Source: Deltaproteobacteria bacterium (GTDB lineage: Bacteria; Desulfobacterota; Desulfobacteria; Desulfobacterales; Desulfosarcinaceae). Taken from it: a stretch of DNA of 64,000 nt. Position numbers and translations under genes: made by a program. Shown here piece by piece: positions 61,361 to 64,000 of the stretch (position 1 is the first letter of the stretch; the number at the start of each line of letters is the position of its first letter). The DNA lies in the NCBI GenBank assembly GCA_021824175.1, contig JAKALP010000002.1, forward strand, positions 174,005 through 238,004, in the 5' to 3' direction. The notes beneath the pieces were generated by a model. It did not search any database, was not told the origin of the DNA, and saw nothing but the letters and a program-made list of their open reading frames with translations.

Positions 61361-61538
61361 GGCGGGTCCTCCTTGTTGGGGTTGGAAGGTGGATTCAACG
61401 GATCAGGGGACTGGCCGCCATCCTACCACCATCCAGCCCAGCTTCAAATCCCTTTCTGTGGGGCGGTGCCGCCTGGGGTCCGGACGTTGACAGGCTTCTT
61501 CCTTTTTGCGTATAGATCTTAAGAAAGGCACTGAGCCC

Positions 61539-62255
61539 ATGACACTTATTGACTACCATCTATCCGACAAACCATCGATCCAATTACTTCAGGCCGCCCG
61601 GCAATCCGGAACTATCCAAGACCCGCAGGGCAGGAACATCCCATTTGAAGATCAGTTGGATGAAGACGCCTATGCCGCGCTGTACGAAGTGATCCGCGCC
61701 ATGCAGCCGGAGACGGTTTTGGAGCTTGGGTTTGCTCACGGGTGCGCCACGCTGTATATGCTGCAGGCGTTGTCCGACAATCAAAAAGGCGCCCTCATCA
61801 GCGTGGATCCCTTGCAGGCCGCCCAATACCATTCGGGCGGGATCAAGAACGTGGAAAGGGCCGGCTTCAGCAAGATCCATCAGCATTTAAACGGGCCGTC
61901 GCAGATCGTCCTGCCCCAGTTGTTGCTGAAGAATTTCAGGTATGAGTTTATCTTCATCGACACGACCCATCAATTCGATCAGACCATCATGGAGCTCTAT
62001 TTTTGCGATAAACTGCTGCCGGTGGGCGGCGTTGTCGCCCTGCATGATTATCAATTGCTTTCCATCCGCTCCGCCTGTAATTTTTTTGAAAGTAATCTGA
62101 ATTACCGCTTGCATGCTTCCCACCGCGCCAACTTGCGAATACTTCAAAAGACCGCCAACGATAGCCGTAAGTGGTACGACTTCGTTCCTTTTGAAGTGCC
62201 CAAAGACAATCAAGCCTTGGCCATATTGCATGCCGATAGGCACAAAGTTGAATAA
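61539..62255 (+). CDS. Class I SAM-dependent methyltransferase
   Basis: 238 residues. Motif I is VLELGFAHGCATLYML (about 61-76), with SVDPLQAAQYHSGG as the acidic loop and FIFIDTTHQFDQTIMELYF (about 140-158) then GGVVALHDY as the post-I motifs, the pattern of the Methyltransf_24 / cephalosporin-hydroxylase-like group. The substrate is unknown. I start at the ATG at 61539; a longer frame begins 11 codons upstream. It lies 179 bases from the divergent enoate reductase gene and nine bases before the TatD gene. Confidence 0.8.
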   Translation: MTLIDYHLSDKPSIQLLQAARQSGTIQDPQGRNIPFEDQLDEDAYAALYEVIRAMQPETVLELGFAHGCATLYMLQALSDNQKGALISVDPLQAAQYHSGGIKNVERAGFSKIHQHLNGPSQIVLPQLLLKNFRYEFIFIDTTHQFDQTIMELYFCDKLLPVGGVVALHDYQLLSIRSACNFFESNLNYRLHASHRANLRILQKTANDSRKWYDFVPFEVPKDNQALAILHADRHKVE

Positions 62256-62264
62256 CAGGACTTG

Positions 62265-63122
62265 ATGGTGGCGATCACTGCCGAAATGGAGGCAGCAGGC
62301 CCGCGGATGCAATCCCCAATCTTCACCTTGGTCGACACCCATGCCCATCTCTGCGACCCGCTCTTTGACGCGGACCGGGCCGAGGTGCTGGCGCGGGCGG
62401 CGCAGGCGGGCGTGGCGGCGGGAGTGGCCGTGGGCGAGAATCTGGCCGATGCCCGCAAGAATTTAGCGCTGGCCGCCGAGCACCCCAGGATCAAGGCCGC
62501 GGCCGGGCTCTACCCCACCCATGTGGATATGGCCCAGGCCGAGGAGATGGCGGCGTTTATTCGCGCGCATCGAGCTGATCTGATAGCCATCGGCGAAGTG
62601 GGGCTGGATTTCTGGGCGATCCAGGAGCCGGTCGATCAGGAGATCCAGCGCCAGATCTTCAAACTCTTCATTGATCTCTCCAAAGAGCTCGACTTGCCAT
62701 TGAACATCCATTCCCGTTCAGCCGGACGCCACGCCGTGGAAATGCTTCTCCAGCATGGCGCCCAAAGGGTTCAGCTGCATGCCTTTGACGGCAAGGCCGG
62801 CGCGGCCCTGCCCGGTGTTGAGGCGGGCTATTTCTTCTCCATTCCGCCGTCGGTGGTGCGATCCCGCCAGAAGCAAAAGCTGGTGAACCAATTGCCCCTG
62901 GCGTGTCTGCTGGTGGAGACCGACAGCCCGGTGCTGGGGCCTGATCCCGGCCAGCGCAACGAACCGGCCAATCTGATCCTGGCCGTGCAGGCCATTGCCG
63001 AAATCAAATCGATTTCCATTGCCGAGGTGGCCGCGGCCGTGACGGCCAACACCTTTCGTTTGTACGGGGAAAATTTGGGGCCGATCGTATCCATGACCGA
63101 TGGACGGGCGGCCAACGCGTAG
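62265..63122 (+). CDS. TatD-family metal-dependent hydrolase
   Basis: 285 residues. DTHAHLCDPLFD (metal His-x-His), GEVGLDFW (conserved Glu), the histidines in NIHSRSAG and QLHAFDG, and LVETDSPVL (Asp) are all present, so the two-metal site is complete. TatD proteins are 3'-5' exonucleases or DNases. The ATG at 62265 has AGGA just upstream; the family's normal N-terminus (MQSPIFTLVDTHAHL) suggests 62307 as an alternative. It ends 10 bases before the convergent phosphoesterase gene. Confidence 0.9.
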   Translation: MVAITAEMEAAGPRMQSPIFTLVDTHAHLCDPLFDADRAEVLARAAQAGVAAGVAVGENLADARKNLALAAEHPRIKAAAGLYPTHVDMAQAEEMAAFIRAHRADLIAIGEVGLDFWAIQEPVDQEIQRQIFKLFIDLSKELDLPLNIHSRSAGRHAVEMLLQHGAQRVQLHAFDGKAGAALPGVEAGYFFSIPPSVVRSRQKQKLVNQLPLACLLVETDSPVLGPDPGQRNEPANLILAVQAIAEIKSISIAEVAAAVTANTFRLYGENLGPIVSMTDGRAANA

Positions 63123-63132
63123 AGAATTTAGG

Positions 63133-64000
63133 CTATCTCATACCAGGAGCGGCGCCGGCGCTGCCGTCGACCATCCAAAGTTGGACGGACAGCGGAGAAA
63201 CCGCCGGTTGGTGCGAGGTGGATTCCGACCACAACCACGCGGCCGGCGCGGTATCAGCCCCGCCAGCCCAGTCAGACAGGGCATTTCGAAACCCATCTGC
63301 TTCCATGGCGCCCATGGCGGCCCAGTAGTAGCGGAAATCGGCGCCGATTTCATCGACGCCGCGGAAGCCGTTATAGGCCAGGGCATACTCCGTCTGCAGG
63401 GATGTATCGGTACGCAGGTCGAGCCAGAGTTGATGCAGGCTGGCTGCGTTCAGCATCTCTACCCCATAGGCCTGGCTGAAGCGCTGCCCCAACTTCCACT
63501 CTCCATCATGTCCATCCAGATACCAGGTGGCGCAATCCTGAATGGCGAAGGTGTCCGGTGAGTAATCCAATACTTTGTATGTCGGGTTATTGGCGTAAAC
63601 CGGCGAGATCGAGGGTATCACCAAGACGCTGGCGCCGTGGCCGTCATCGGCCAGAAGCAAACGGAAATCATCACGGTGAATATGGCCGGCCAGCACGGCG
63701 GGGATCGTGGAAGCATACTCGATGAAGAGGCCCTTGAGGCGGGCCAGGTGATTTTCCCGCATCAGGGAAACGACGGTTGGGGGTACTTCTTCGCCATTGT
63801 TGGCGGCCAGGGTGGCGTAGACATCCACGCCCGGCGGGATATGCAGCAGCACCCATACTTTGTCTCCGTGGCCGGCCGCATCAGATAAGCGCGACGCCAG
63901 CCAATCCAATTGGGTTTCAGCGGAGGCCTCGGCCGTCTGCGGCGCATGGACTGAAAGAAAGTTGGCATCCAGCGAGAGAATCCGCCCGCCGGTACCAGCC
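63133..64000 (-). CDS. Metallophosphoesterase, sphingomyelinase-like, C-terminal part (cut by window edge)
   Basis: 289 codons are visible and the frame stays open off the window end. HIPPGVDVY (His ligand) and LAGHIHRDDFRLLL (GHxH motif) mark a calcineurin-like phosphoesterase of the acid-sphingomyelinase-like type. The N-terminal metal ligands lie outside the window. The visible start (LSLDANFLSVHAPQTAEAS) agrees with the middle of such proteins. The C-terminal 130 residues include a YYWAAMGAMEADGF segment. Secretion cannot be judged without the N-terminus. Confidence 0.75.
   Translation of the reverse strand, partial: AGTGGRILSLDANFLSVHAPQTAEASAETQLDWLASRLSDAAGHGDKVWVLLHIPPGVDVYATLAANNGEEVPPTVVSLMRENHLARLKGLFIEYASTIPAVLAGHIHRDDFRLLLADDGHGASVLVIPSISPVYANNPTYKVLDYSPDTFAIQDCATWYLDGHDGEWKLGQRFSQAYGVEMLNAASLHQLWLDLRTDTSLQTEYALAYNGFRGVDEIGADFRYYWAAMGAMEADGFRNALSDWAGGADTAPAAWLWSESTSHQPAVSPLSVQLWMVDGSAGAAPGMR

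Noticed and set aside
60092-61522. 476-codon open frame on the plus strand
   Set aside because: It is antisense to the FeS-flavin reductase and has no recognisable domain or ribosome site.

Overview
The window looks like a chromosomal segment of a GC-rich, didermic, probably anaerobic bacterium. My best guess is a member of the Desulfobacterota (Desulfobacterales-like). The grounds are the mix of an ADP-forming acyl-CoA ligase, iron-sulfur old-yellow-enzyme-type reductases, a 3-hydroxyacyl-CoA dehydrogenase, many two-component proteins, RND pumps with a TolC partner, a type VI secretion locus, and intergenic DNA rich in palindromic repeats. This is inferred from gene content; there is no rRNA, and I saw no tRNA.

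Layout. 1-4.6 kb: a PhoR/PhoB-like two-component pair (kinase cut by the window edge), a sugar-phosphate isomerase-like TIM barrel, an MntP-type manganese exporter, a small Gly/Cys protein and an NmrA-like protein. 4.7-11.7 kb: a patchy, partly AT-rich accessory region with a tandem AAA+ ATPase divergent from a WYL-domain regulator, a PLD-type nuclease, the decayed 3' end of a formate/nitrite transporter gene, and a HipBA toxin-antitoxin pair. 11.7-16.8 kb: an operon of a Cache-type histidine kinase, three receiver proteins (two with a shared novel-looking C-terminal domain), and a response-regulator receiver fused to an FNT channel. 17.3-22.4 kb: a TetR regulator with a clear operator, an ADP-forming acyl-CoA ligase and an FeS-flavin enoate reductase. 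22.5-23.6 kb: a DUF2834 membrane protein, a stand-alone MmyB-like ligand-binding domain and a DedA gene fragment.

23.6-33.3 kb is one operon with two complete RND pump/adaptor pairs sharing one TolC-like channel. 33.5-51.7 kb is a T6SS operon (tssE, F, G, K, L, M, an AMIN-like protein, vgrG, DUF2169-pentapeptide, pentapeptide, DUF3540, PAAR-like DUF4150). It lacks tssB, tssC, hcp, clpV, tssA and tssJ, which must lie elsewhere if the machine works. 51.8-53.6 kb: nitroreductase and 3-hydroxyacyl-CoA dehydrogenase. 53.6-60.0 kb: a lower-GC operon with a multi-GAF histidine kinase, a receiver-CHAT (caspase-like) protease fusion, a glucokinase, a three-helix membrane protein and a zinc ribbon. 60.2-64 kb: a second FeS-flavin reductase, a methyltransferase, a TatD hydrolase and a partial metallophosphoesterase.

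Two gene sets stand out as possibly undescribed systems. One is a phosphorelay whose apparent output is a membrane channel (REC-FNT). The other is a two-component system whose output is a caspase-like protease (REC-CHAT). Both rest on domain reading by eye and would need profile searches to confirm.
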